This document shows positions 38,414-50,112 of a stretch of DNA of 64,000 bases, in pieces (the stretch's first letter is position 1; every line of letters begins with the position of its first letter). The notes below the pieces were generated by a model, which was given only the letters and a program-made list of their open reading frames with translations, was not told where the DNA came from and did no database searches. The DNA is taken from contig NZ_ABIZ01000001.1 of the NCBI RefSeq assembly GCF_000172155.1, positions 5,799,105 through 5,863,104 of the forward strand. The letters are read 5' to 3'. This DNA is from Verrucomicrobium spinosum DSM 4136 = JCM 18804. Lineage in GTDB: Bacteria; Verrucomicrobiota; Verrucomicrobiia; Verrucomicrobiales; Verrucomicrobiaceae. Position numbers and translations under genes: made by a program.

Positions 38414-39328
38414 ATGGAACTCCGGCATCTGCGCTATTTCCAGGCCGTGGCCGAGGAACTCAGCTTCTCCAAGGCCGCGGAGAAGCTCCACATCGCCCAG
38501 CCTGCCCTGAGCCGCACGGTCAAGGAGTTGGAGGATGACCTCGGGGCCGAGCTCCTCCAGCGCACGAAGCGCAGCGTGAAACTCACCCCCGCCGGGGCCG
38601 TGCTCCTGCATGAGGCGGGCATCCTGCTGGGCCTGTGTGAAGAGGCCATCCGCAAGGTCCACCGCACCGTGAAAGGCCAGGAAGGCGAGCTCCGCCTCGG
38701 CTTCATCGGACCGCCCACCCAGCCCTTCCTCTCCCGACTCCTCAAGGAGTACCGCCGCCGCCATCCCCGCGTGACCGTCATCTTAGAGGAGCGCACCCCT
38801 GAGCGCGTCTGGGAGATGGTCTCCAAGGACCGCATCGACGTCGGCCTCACCCGCCCCGTCGCCGCCAGCGACCGCATCCCCCTCCAGACCCTTCTCCTGC
38901 GTCGCGAGTCTCTCTCCGTCGTCGTGCCCCGCAGCCACCCCCTCGCCAGCGAGACCAAGGTCACCTGGAAAATGCTGGAAGGCCTTCCCCTCATCGTCCT
39001 CGCCCGCCGCGAAGGCGTCGGCCTGTACGACCGCATCATGATTGGGTGTCACCGCGCCGGGTTCTCCCCCAAGCTCACCCTCACCCCCAGCATCGTCGGT
39101 ACTGTCGTCACCTACGTGGAGGCCGGTGCCGGCATCGGCGTCGTGCCCGAAAGCGTCGACACCCTCACCCGCAGCCCCGACCTCATCTTCAAACCCCTCC
39201 ACCCCATCGTCTCCGTTGACCTCGTCATGGTCTGGAACAAGGGGGGCGCCAATCCGGCGGCGGAGGCGTTTAGGGAGCTTGTTTCTGAATGGGTTTCTGC
39301 GGACACGCTTATGCCGCTCGCTCAGTAG
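38414..39328 (+). CDS. LysR family transcriptional regulator
   Basis: 304 residues. The N-terminal HTH is clear: MELRHLRYFQAVAEELSFSK, AAEKLHIAQPALSRTVKELE, followed by the LysR substrate domain (GELRLGFIGPPTQPFL, SVVVPRSHPLASE, VEAGAGIGVVPESV). It resembles the CbbR/CatR/BenM branch regulating aromatic or organic-acid use. No adjacent target operon is evident: the upstream region is the tandem repeat and the downstream region holds direct repeats. Its own promoter must lie within or next to the repeat tract. Confidence 0.9.
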   Translation: MELRHLRYFQAVAEELSFSKAAEKLHIAQPALSRTVKELEDDLGAELLQRTKRSVKLTPAGAVLLHEAGILLGLCEEAIRKVHRTVKGQEGELRLGFIGPPTQPFLSRLLKEYRRRHPRVTVILEERTPERVWEMVSKDRIDVGLTRPVAASDRIPLQTLLLRRESLSVVVPRSHPLASETKVTWKMLEGLPLIVLARREGVGLYDRIMIGCHRAGFSPKLTLTPSIVGTVVTYVEAGAGIGVVPESVDTLTRSPDLIFKPLHPIVSVDLVMVWNKGGANPAAEAFRELVSEWVSADTLMPLAQ

Positions 39329-39378
39329 GCAGTGGACAGTGGGCAGTTGTCAGAAAGTGACACAGCCGTCCCGGCTGT

Positions 39379-39720
39379 GGTCAGGGGTATTTGGCCGCTT
39401 TGCCTCGGTCATTCGCACTCAGGTCTTTGCACCCCTATCGCTCCGTATCCCAGTACTTCAGTGGGCGGTGGGTCAGAATCCGTAACTTGCTCACCAAAAG
39501 TGTTTTGCCTCCGTTAGCGTCAAGTCAGCGTCCGTCAGCGGTTCCCTTTGGTCAGGGATGTTTGGCCGCTTTGCCTCGGTCATTCGCACTCAGGTCTTTG
39601 CACCCCCATCTCTCCGTATCCAAGTACGTCAGTGGGCGGTGCGTCAGAATCCGCAATTTGCTCACCAAAAGTGTTTTACCCCCGTTTAGCGTCAAGTCAG
39701 CGTCCGTCAGCGGTTCGCTT
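39379..39720. repeat. Tandem duplication of about 171 bp
   Basis: Copy 1 is 39379-39549 and copy 2 is 39550-39720. Both contain TTTGGCCGCTTTGCCTCGGT near the start and TAGCGTCAAGTCAGCGTCCG near the end, with scattered substitutions and small indels. No coding role is apparent; frames through it are not conserved between copies. Confidence 0.85.
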
Positions 39721-39788
39721 TCTTATCCCTTACCCCTTAACCCTCTTCCCTCTCTGAGTCAGCGGTTCCCCTTCCCTCCTCCAGCGAA

Positions 39789-39873
39789 GCGTCTCAACCA
39801 GCTGCGGAGCGGCGTCTCAACTAGCAGCCGCCCCGGCGGCCGCGTCTCAACCAGCCGCTTGCGGCGTCTCAAC
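39789..39873. repeat. Four copies of GCGTCTCAAC before the U32 peptidase gene
   Basis: GCGTCTCAAC occurs at 39789, 39812, 39842 and 39864, each preceded by GC-rich, partly self-complementary sequence and mostly followed by (C/T)AGC. The last copy ends about 20 bases before the proposed start of the downstream gene. The rest of 39721-39893 has no other clear feature. Confidence 0.6.
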
Positions 39874-39893
39874 TCTCCCCGTATCTTCCCGGC

Positions 39894-42527
<2,634 letters not shown>

Positions 42528-42876
42528 ACACAATGAAGAAAGCACTCCATTGGAAAGCTTTCGGACACGCGCACATTTTCCCGTCGGCAACTCGCTTTAG
42601 CATCCACAGTCGCCGTAAACCATTGCTTGGAGCCCCCCTCGAAGGGAGGCCCGGGGCTTGGTAGTCGCAGGTGCCACAAGGAGAAGACTCTAAGAACCGC
42701 AACGGATTTACACGACGCGCCTCCAATTTGAAGTCTGGACATTTCCAACGGCCTACGCAAACTTTGTCACCTCAAGGTGAGCAAATTGCCGTTCATCGCT
42801 CAGAAGTGCTTGCCCTGCGTTACGTGTCGCCATAGTTCCACCGTTTGCTTGCACTTCATCTGCAATACTTCTGGAA
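42528..42876 (+). other. Left boundary of the defence-like operon
   Basis: About 350 bases without a recognisable gene. GC falls within this gap. A GCCCC..GGGGC hairpin with an inner CCCTC-GAA-GGG stem lies around 42634-42658 and may terminate transcription from the U32 gene. The operon promoter should lie in the last 100 bases; no strong -35/-10 pair was found. Confidence 0.4.
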
Positions 42877-45800
42877 ATGACCGAATCGCCCGCTCCAGCC
42901 CCTGCCTCACTGCGCGACAATCGCCCCACCAGAGGGACCGTTGGTGACTTCCTAAAGCAAAAAATACAGCCCGACAGCATCCTTTCATTCGTTTCCGCCT
43001 ACTTTACTGTTCATGCCTATCAAGCTCTCGCTGAACAGCTTGAGAATGCCGACAGTCTGCGATTTCTCTTCGGCGAGCCGACATTCGTTTCTGGCATCGA
43101 CAAAGGAGGCAAGCAGGCAGCAAATTTCAAGCTGACTGAAAACGGCCTGACCATAGCCAAAACACTGGTGCAGGGGGCAGCGGCAAGAGCTTGTGCCGCA
43201 TGGATTGATCGCATGGTCCAGATTCGCTCGATCCGCCAATCGAACTTCCTTCACGGGAAGGCGTACCACATCCAAAACGGTAACGCCTCCAGCGCAATTC
43301 TTGGCAGCTCCAACTTCACGGTTCCAGGCCTTGGGCTGGGCCCGAACAGTAACATTGAGCTAAACCTGATTGTCGACTCTGACCCAGATCGGAGAGACCT
43401 CAAAGCTTGGTTCGATGAGGTTTGGACCGACGAGCGGCTAACCAAGGACGTTAAGCAGGAAGTTTTGACCTACCTCAATCGGCTCTCCGCTCCCAACTCG
43501 CCCCAGTTCATTTACTTCCTCACACTCTACCATCTCTTCAGGGGAGAGCTCGAGGGTGCGAAGGAAACAGATGACAACCTCAGAACCAGCAGTCTCCTTG
43601 AGGCAAACGTCTGGAAGATGCTTTACTCGTTCCAAAAGGACGGGGTTAAGGGTGCAATCAACAAAATCCGCGACTACAACGGCTGCATTTTGGCAGACAG
43701 CGTCGGGCTAGGAAAAACTTTCGAGGCCCTGGCGGTGATCAAATACTTCGAGCTAAGGAATGAAAAGGTCCTCGTTCTCTGTCCGAAGAAACTCAGGCAA
43801 AACTGGACCGTGTTTCGTTCCAACAGCCGCCTGAATCCGCTGCTCGACGACCGCTTTGCCTTCGACGTGCTTTCCCATACAGATTTGTCCCGCACCTCAG
43901 GAGTGACGGGCGATCACGATCTCGCTAATTTCCACTGGGACAACTACGGGCTCGTGGTAATTGACGAGTCGCACAACTTCCGCAACAACACTGTTGGGAA
44001 ACCAAATGACGACGGAACGTCGCGGCGCACCCGATATGAGAGGCTCCTGGAGGACGTGATTCAGTCCGGGCAGAAGACCAAGGTACTCCTGCTTTCCGCC
44101 ACCCCGGTCAACAACGGTATCTCAGACCTACGAAATCAGATTTCCTTCATTGCGGGTGGCGACGTAGCTCGCTCAGCAGACCCGACTCACGATGGTGCCT
44201 TCAGAGAGAAACTCGGCATTCCGAGCGTCAAAGAAACGACCCGCAAAGCCCAGGCCAAGTTCACCCTCTGGACCAAAAAGCCAGCTGAGCAACGAAAAGC
44301 TCGCGACCTCATTCACGAGCTGGGCAGTGACTTCTTCCATCTCCTCGACGGTCTCACGATCGCGCGCTCGCGAGCGCAGATCAAACGCTACTACTCTCAG
44401 GAAATGGAGAGGCTTGGCGGCTTTCCGAAGCGTAATCCCCCCCTCGCAGAATATCCTCACATCGACCTAAATCAGGAGTTTCTCTCTTTCGAGGAACTCG
44501 ACAGAAGGATCGGAGATTTGACGTTGAGCCTCTACCATCCCAGCACCAAGCTGAAAAAGGATCTCCCCCCGGAAGTTCGCACCCATTACGAGCAAAAAAT
44601 CGGCAACTTCAACCAGGCAGGCCGCGAGCGGATCCTCATCGCCATGATGAAGATCAACTTCCTCAAACGGCTGGAAAGTTCGATCGACTCCTTCCGCCTT
44701 ACTCTCGCGCGCACGATTGAGAAAATCGACCGTCTTGAAATGAAGCTCCAGGCTTTCCAGGAAGCTCGGAGCGCCAATCCCCAGCTCGACTTTGCCAATC
44801 TCTCCGAAGATGACTTCGACGATCTGGACCTCGACCCCGAAGATCTTGAGATCGGCGGCAAACACAAGATCAACCTCAGCCACCTCAACCTCCCAGATTG
44901 GTTGCTCGCCGTTCGTCTGGATAGGGACCAACTGCAGAACTTGCTGGATCACGCCAACCCCGTGACTGTCGCGCGCGATGCCAAGCTCACGCGCGTGAGA
45001 GAGATCATCACTGAAAAAGTGAAGAGACCGGGCAAAAACAAGGACGGTAAGCCGGTGCGAAAGGTCATCATTTTCACGGCCTTTGCCGATACGGCCCGCT
45101 ACCTGTACGAACACCTCGCCCCTTATTGCCGTGATACGCTCGGCGTTCACAGCGCGCTCATCTGCGGTGGGGGGAAGTACAAGACCTCGCTCGGCGGCAA
45201 TGATTTCGAGCAAATACTGACCAACTTCTCGCCGATTTCGAAGAAACGTGACAAGCAGCGTCAGCTTCCTCAAGACGAGGAAATCGACCTGCTCATTGCC
45301 ACCGACTGCATCTCGGAAGGCCAAAACCTCCAGGATGCCGATCTTCTGATCAACTACGACATCCACTGGAATCCGGTCCGCATCATCCAGCGCTTTGGCC
45401 GCATCGACCGGATCGGATCGAAGAACAAGACAGTCTCGCTGGTCAATTTCTGGCCTACCAAGGATCTTGACGCCTACCTCAATGTGAAGAACCGCGTCGA
45501 GGACCGGATGGCGCTTGTCGATCTCACTGCCTCTGGTGAGGACAATCTGCTCGCCTCAGACCAGATCGAAGATTTGATAAAAACGGACCTGCATTACCGC
45601 AACCAGCAGCTCAAACGCCTTCAGAACGAAATCCTCGATCTTGAGGAACTGGAAGACGAGATGATCTCGCTCGCGGACTTTTCGCTCACGGACTTTCGAC
45701 TGGCTCTGCTCAAGTTCCTGGAAAACAATCGCGAGCAGCTTGAATCTGCGGAACTCGGTCTCTACGCCGTCGTTCCTCCGGATCCGCAATTACCCGCTTC

Positions 45801-46218
45801 CCAGCCAGGTATCCTTTTCTGCCTGCGCCAGCGAGATGACAAGCGCTCTACCGAAGTGAACCCACTGGCTCCTCACTATCTGGTCTATGTGTTGGACGAT
45901 GGCAATGTACGCCTTACCTTCATGCAGCCGAAGCAGTGTTTGGAGCTCTTCCGCGTATTGGCAGCCGGTTATCCGAGTGCATTCACCGACCTCTGCGACG
46001 CATTCGATACTCGGACCAAAAATGGCGAGGACATGAGCCAAGCCTCCAAACTTCTCGAATCGGCTGTCGCCTCCATCAAGCGCACCTTCACCAAGCGTGC
46101 GACCGCCTCCCTCTTTTCGGGACGCGACGGCCTACTGCCCAAAGCCAGCGAGACGCCATCATCCACCGATGACATGGAGCTCATCACCTGGCTCGTTATC
46201 TCGAATCCTTTGAAATGA
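42877..46218 (+). CDS. PLD-domain SNF2-type helicase of a putative defence operon
   Basis: 1113 residues. The N-terminal 190 residues carry a single PLD-type motif, NFLHGKAYHI...GSSNF (H126, K128, then N and S), the nuclease signature of phospholipase D-like proteins. Two RecA-like SF2/SNF2 lobes follow: motif I DSVGLGKT (residues 274-281), DESH box at 363-366, LLLSATPVNNG, then ATDCISEGQN (about residue 808) and QRFGRIDRIGS (about residue 838), as in RapA/HepA-like proteins. An inserted helical segment lies between the lobes. GC is lower than in neighbouring genes (65 of 120 bases counted at 43081-43200). It starts the operon and ends 6 bases before the methylase gene. Confidence 0.9.
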   Translation: MTESPAPAPASLRDNRPTRGTVGDFLKQKIQPDSILSFVSAYFTVHAYQALAEQLENADSLRFLFGEPTFVSGIDKGGKQAANFKLTENGLTIAKTLVQGAAARACAAWIDRMVQIRSIRQSNFLHGKAYHIQNGNASSAILGSSNFTVPGLGLGPNSNIELNLIVDSDPDRRDLKAWFDEVWTDERLTKDVKQEVLTYLNRLSAPNSPQFIYFLTLYHLFRGELEGAKETDDNLRTSSLLEANVWKMLYSFQKDGVKGAINKIRDYNGCILADSVGLGKTFEALAVIKYFELRNEKVLVLCPKKLRQNWTVFRSNSRLNPLLDDRFAFDVLSHTDLSRTSGVTGDHDLANFHWDNYGLVVIDESHNFRNNTVGKPNDDGTSRRTRYERLLEDVIQSGQKTKVLLLSATPVNNGISDLRNQISFIAGGDVARSADPTHDGAFREKLGIPSVKETTRKAQAKFTLWTKKPAEQRKARDLIHELGSDFFHLLDGLTIARSRAQIKRYYSQEMERLGGFPKRNPPLAEYPHIDLNQEFLSFEELDRRIGDLTLSLYHPSTKLKKDLPPEVRTHYEQKIGNFNQAGRERILIAMMKINFLKRLESSIDSFRLTLARTIEKIDRLEMKLQAFQEARSANPQLDFANLSEDDFDDLDLDPEDLEIGGKHKINLSHLNLPDWLLAVRLDRDQLQNLLDHANPVTVARDAKLTRVREIITEKVKRPGKNKDGKPVRKVIIFTAFADTARYLYEHLAPYCRDTLGVHSALICGGGKYKTSLGGNDFEQILTNFSPISKKRDKQRQLPQDEEIDLLIATDCISEGQNLQDADLLINYDIHWNPVRIIQRFGRIDRIGSKNKTVSLVNFWPTKDLDAYLNVKNRVEDRMALVDLTASGEDNLLASDQIEDLIKTDLHYRNQQLKRLQNEILDLEELEDEMISLADFSLTDFRLALLKFLENNREQLESAELGLYAVVPPDPQLPASQPGILFCLRQRDDKRSTEVNPLAPHYLVYVLDDGNVRLTFMQPKQCLELFRVLAAGYPSAFTDLCDAFDTRTKNGEDMSQASKLLESAVASIKRTFTKRATASLFSGRDGLLPKASETPSSTDDMELITWLVISNPLK

Positions 46219-46224
46219 TTTTCC

Positions 46225-49200
46225 ATGCCTATTGTCACTGATATCCGGCCGCTACTCGCGAACGCTCTTCAGGGGCTTGAATTTGGACTGCTCCGTGATT
46301 CCGCAATACACCTTCTAAGTGTCCTCGGATACGAAAGTGATCGCACCCACGAATTGGCAGATTCTTCACCGCTAGCCTTTCTCGAACTCGTCGAAACGCA
46401 GAAAAGCGATGCGAAGTTCGATCAAGCCAAGGCTCTCTTCGCTGAGTGGAAATCCGCCGACATTCTTTTCCAGCTCACCAGCGAAGACCTTGCGGCCACT
46501 TCCAGCCTGTTCAAGGAAACCGATCTCAAGCCCGGCCTACTCCAGTCCTACCTCTTCTTCTCCATCGAGCTGACGGGCAAAAACTACGCCCGTGGCAAGC
46601 TCACCGGCATCGCCCGTCAGATCAACCGCGTTTTCCCCATGCCCGTCATGGTGCTGATCCGCCATGGCGACGCAACCGGCAGCCCCATCCTCTCCATCGC
46701 CGTCATCAACCGGCGGCAAAACAAACTCCAAGCCAGCAAGGACGTCCTCGAAAAGGTCACCCTCATCCGCAACATCTCCCTGTCTAGCCCCCACCGCGGC
46801 CATCTCGACATCCTTGCCTCCTTCGCACTCCAGAATCTCGTCCACCCGAAGAAACTCCCCATCCAGGACTTCGACACCCTCCACGCCGCGTGGGAGGAAA
46901 TCTTCAACGTCGAACTGCTAAACAAACGGTTCTACCGAGAACTGGCCAACTGGTATTTCTGGGCGCTCCCGCAGGTAGAGTTCCCCGCCGACATCGAGAA
47001 GGACGACGAGAAACGCCGCGCCACTGGCCTCATCCGGCTGCTCACCCGCCTCATTTTCTGCTGGTTCCTCAAGGAAAAGGGCCTCATCCCGGAAAAACTC
47101 TTCCATCCCACCGACCTCGCCAAGCTCCTCAAAGGCTTCGACCCCGAGAGCGAGACCAGCTCCGTCTATTACCAGGCCATCCTGCAGAACCTCTTCTTCG
47201 CCACGCTCAATCAGCGCATGGGCAAGGATTCCAAGGGCAACCCATACCGCGTCTTCGCCACCGACGAGGGCTTCCTGAAGAACAAGACCACCTACGATGT
47301 CAACAACCTCTACCGCTACGAAAAGCACTTCGCCGTCCCGCAGGACGAAGCCCTCGCCCTTTTCGCCGACATCCCCTTCCTCAATGGCGGGCTTTTCGAG
47401 TGTCTCGATCAATCCGAAGAGGGCACCGGCAAAAAACGCTACCTCGATGGCTTCTCGCGCAATCCCAAGATGCGCCCCCATGTCCCCGACCGCCTCTTCT
47501 TCGACAGCGGCGAGACTGCCGACCTCGCCGAAGTCTATGGCGACAAGAAACGCAAGGCCGAGAAGGTCACCGGACTCATCTCCATCCTGAACCGTTACAA
47601 GTTCACCATCGTCGAGAACACGCCCATTGATCAGGAAATCGCCCTCGATCCCGAGCTGCTCGGCAAGGTCTTCGAGAACCTCCTCGCCTCCTACAACGAA
47701 GAAACCAAAACCACCGCCCGCAAGCAGACCGGCTCCTTCTACACCCCGCGTCCCATCGTTGAATACATGGTGGACGAATCGCTCAAGGCCCACCTCACCG
47801 GCGCTCTAACGCAAAACGGCATGAGGGAGACGGACGCGCAGGCCGGCCTCGACATCCTCTTCGCATACACCGAGCGCGAGCATCCATTCCGCGAGCACGA
47901 AGTTGCCGCCCTGCTCGACGCCATCCACACCTGCAAGATTCTCGACCCCGCCTGCGGCTCCGGTGCCTTCCCGATGGGGATGCTGCAAAAACTCGTTTAC
48001 ATCATCCACAAGCTCGACCCCGACAACGCCCGCTGGAAGCAACTCCAGATCGACACCGCCGCGAAGATTCCCGATCCCTCCGCCCGCGACGCCGCCATCA
48101 CCGCCATCGAACGCGACTTCGCCGACAATGAGGACGACTACGGCCGCAAGCTCTATCTCATCGAGAACTGCCTCTACGGCGTGGACATCCAGCCCATCGC
48201 CATCCAAATCTCGAAGCTCCGTTTCTTCATCTCCCTCGTCTGCGACCAGCGCACCAACCGCAGCAAAAAGGAAAACCACGGCATCCGCCCGCTGCCCAAC
48301 CTCGAAACCAAGTTCGTCGCCGCCGACACGCTCATAGGGCTTCCGATTCCCGCGCCTGACCTCTTTGTGCGAACTCTGATTGATCCTATTGAAGCCAAGA
48401 TCGAATCCGCCGTGCATTCCCACTTCGGTGCTCAAAATCGTAAACAGAAGCTCAAGCTACAGGATGACATCAATCGCCTGCAGTCAGAGCTCGCTGAAGC
48501 GATTGCGACCAGTCTTGGCGCCAAGCCGGGTTCAGACGTTGCAGTCAAAGCCCGGCACATTGCAAAGTGGAACCGATTTAATCCTCAGATCGCAGCAGAC
48601 TTCTTCGATACTCACTGGATGTTCGGGCGCTCATTGGGAAAAGGCTTCGACATCGTCTTTGGCAATCCGCCTTATATCCAGATTCAGAAGTTTCCCGCCG
48701 CACAGAAAGCCATCTGGCAATCTCAAGGATTCAAGACCTACGCCGCCACTGCTGACATTTATTGCCTCTTTTACGAACGCGGCGCGCAACTCCTCAAACC
48801 GGGCGGGCACCTTGCCTACATCACATCTAACAAATGGATGCGAGCAGGTTATGGCGATCAGTTGCGTGGTTTCCTCTCATCTAAAGTGGACACTGTCTCG
48901 GTGCTCGACTTCGGCATGGCGCAAAACTTCGGGGCAGCCACTACCTATACCTGCATTGTGCAGCTTGAGAATCAACCCTACGCGCGAAAAACGCTCTCAT
49001 GCTACGCTGTCGATGACCGTGCAGCCATGGCCGACCCAGCGAGCTATTTTGAACAAAACCGCGTTCAGCAAGATCACCTGAACGATTCGCCATGGGTCGT
49101 CATCTCCAAGGAACGCCAGCGCATCAAGGAACTGGTCGAAGCCCAGGGCGTGCCGTTGGAGAAGTGGGCCATTCAAATCAATTACGGCATCAAGACCGGC

Positions 49201-50112
49201 TTCAACGATGCCTTTTACATCACGCAGGATCAGCGCGACGCGATGGTGGCTGAAGATCCAAAGTGCGCGGACTTGATCGTGCCCCTGCTGCGGGGGCGCG
49301 ATCTGGCCCGATTTCAGTCTAACTGGGACGGGACATGGATGATCAACACACACAATGGACTCCGAAGTGCTGGAGTTCCGCCGGTTGATGTCCGCAGGGA
49401 TTTTCCCGCAATCTGGAAGCACCTGATCCAATGGGAGACAGAGCTAAAGACGCGCCAAGACAAGGGCAACCATTGGTCGAACCTTCGAAATTGTGCCTAC
49501 CTGCGTGAGTTCTCGCAGCCGAAGATCATTTATCAGGATATCGCGCAGAGCCTCCCGTTCTACTTCGATGACCGCGAACACTTCTTCTTCAACAACACGC
49601 TTTGGATGATGAATGGGGACGCATCGCAGCTCCCCTACGTCACCGCGATGCTAAACTCATCGGTCTTCCGGTGCTGCTTTCGAGACAACTTCCCTGAATA
49701 CTCGGGAAACGCCTACCGGCTATTCGCCATCTTCATGGAGAAAATCCCGGTGAAAAAACCTACAGACCAGCAATCTGCGTTGTTCGAAAAGCTCGTTCCG
49801 TTGATTCAGTTCGCCAAACGCACCGACGAGTCGATCGCCGCACAGTTTCTCGAAGACCTGATCGATGCCTGCGTAATGGAGTGCTACTTCCGCGAGCACA
49901 TGGCCGAGCGCGACCTGCTGTTTCTCGACGACCTGGCTCCCCATCTCTCCGCCTACGACCCTAGCACCTCCGAATCGCAACAGCGCGAGTTCATCGCCCA
50001 ACTCCACCGCACGCTGAACGCCCCCACGTCGAAAATCCGCAACCGCCTCCTCCGCATCTCCGCCGACAGCCCCGACCTCCTCGCCGTCATCAAAGAGGAG
50101 GGCGCGGTATGA
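46225..50112 (+). CDS. Eco57I/TaqI-type N6-adenine DNA methylase, large
   Basis: 1295 residues. Motif I DPACGSGAF at 574-582 and motif IV NPPYI at 814-818 define a gamma-class N6-adenine methyltransferase of the Eco57I type. QTGSFYTPRPIVEYMVDESL precedes it, and IAIQISKLRFFISLVC and the region between follow the TypeIIG/PglX arrangement. The last third (YGIKTGFNDAFYI, PLLRGRDLARF, YVTAMLNSSVF) is a TaqI-like target-recognition domain. The first 450 residues form an unassigned domain in which I did not find a clear PD-(D/E)xK nuclease. GC changes sharply within the gene. Its stop overlaps the ATPase start by four bases (ATGA). Confidence 0.92.
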   Translation: MPIVTDIRPLLANALQGLEFGLLRDSAIHLLSVLGYESDRTHELADSSPLAFLELVETQKSDAKFDQAKALFAEWKSADILFQLTSEDLAATSSLFKETDLKPGLLQSYLFFSIELTGKNYARGKLTGIARQINRVFPMPVMVLIRHGDATGSPILSIAVINRRQNKLQASKDVLEKVTLIRNISLSSPHRGHLDILASFALQNLVHPKKLPIQDFDTLHAAWEEIFNVELLNKRFYRELANWYFWALPQVEFPADIEKDDEKRRATGLIRLLTRLIFCWFLKEKGLIPEKLFHPTDLAKLLKGFDPESETSSVYYQAILQNLFFATLNQRMGKDSKGNPYRVFATDEGFLKNKTTYDVNNLYRYEKHFAVPQDEALALFADIPFLNGGLFECLDQSEEGTGKKRYLDGFSRNPKMRPHVPDRLFFDSGETADLAEVYGDKKRKAEKVTGLISILNRYKFTIVENTPIDQEIALDPELLGKVFENLLASYNEETKTTARKQTGSFYTPRPIVEYMVDESLKAHLTGALTQNGMRETDAQAGLDILFAYTEREHPFREHEVAALLDAIHTCKILDPACGSGAFPMGMLQKLVYIIHKLDPDNARWKQLQIDTAAKIPDPSARDAAITAIERDFADNEDDYGRKLYLIENCLYGVDIQPIAIQISKLRFFISLVCDQRTNRSKKENHGIRPLPNLETKFVAADTLIGLPIPAPDLFVRTLIDPIEAKIESAVHSHFGAQNRKQKLKLQDDINRLQSELAEAIATSLGAKPGSDVAVKARHIAKWNRFNPQIAADFFDTHWMFGRSLGKGFDIVFGNPPYIQIQKFPAAQKAIWQSQGFKTYAATADIYCLFYERGAQLLKPGGHLAYITSNKWMRAGYGDQLRGFLSSKVDTVSVLDFGMAQNFGAATTYTCIVQLENQPYARKTLSCYAVDDRAAMADPASYFEQNRVQQDHLNDSPWVVISKERQRIKELVEAQGVPLEKWAIQINYGIKTGFNDAFYITQDQRDAMVAEDPKCADLIVPLLRGRDLARFQSNWDGTWMINTHNGLRSAGVPPVDVRRDFPAIWKHLIQWETELKTRQDKGNHWSNLRNCAYLREFSQPKIIYQDIAQSLPFYFDDREHFFFNNTLWMMNGDASQLPYVTAMLNSSVFRCCFRDNFPEYSGNAYRLFAIFMEKIPVKKPTDQQSALFEKLVPLIQFAKRTDESIAAQFLEDLIDACVMECYFREHMAERDLLFLDDLAPHLSAYDPSTSESQQREFIAQLHRTLNAPTSKIRNRLLRISADSPDLLAVIKEEGAV

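Noticed and set aside
38072-38538. Three overlapping repeat-rich reading frames coding for His/Ser/Thr/Pro repeats
   Set aside because: They are created by the 8-bp tandem repeat, which keeps all frames open; no start signals and no real domain.
38171-39720. CRISPR array
   Set aside because: The repeats are contiguous or a two-copy duplication, without unique spacers of even length, and no cas genes are near.
46225-47550. PD-(D/E)xK nuclease domain in the methylase N-terminus
   Set aside because: No convincing D-x(n)-E/D-x-K spacing was seen by eye; a profile search is needed before claiming it.
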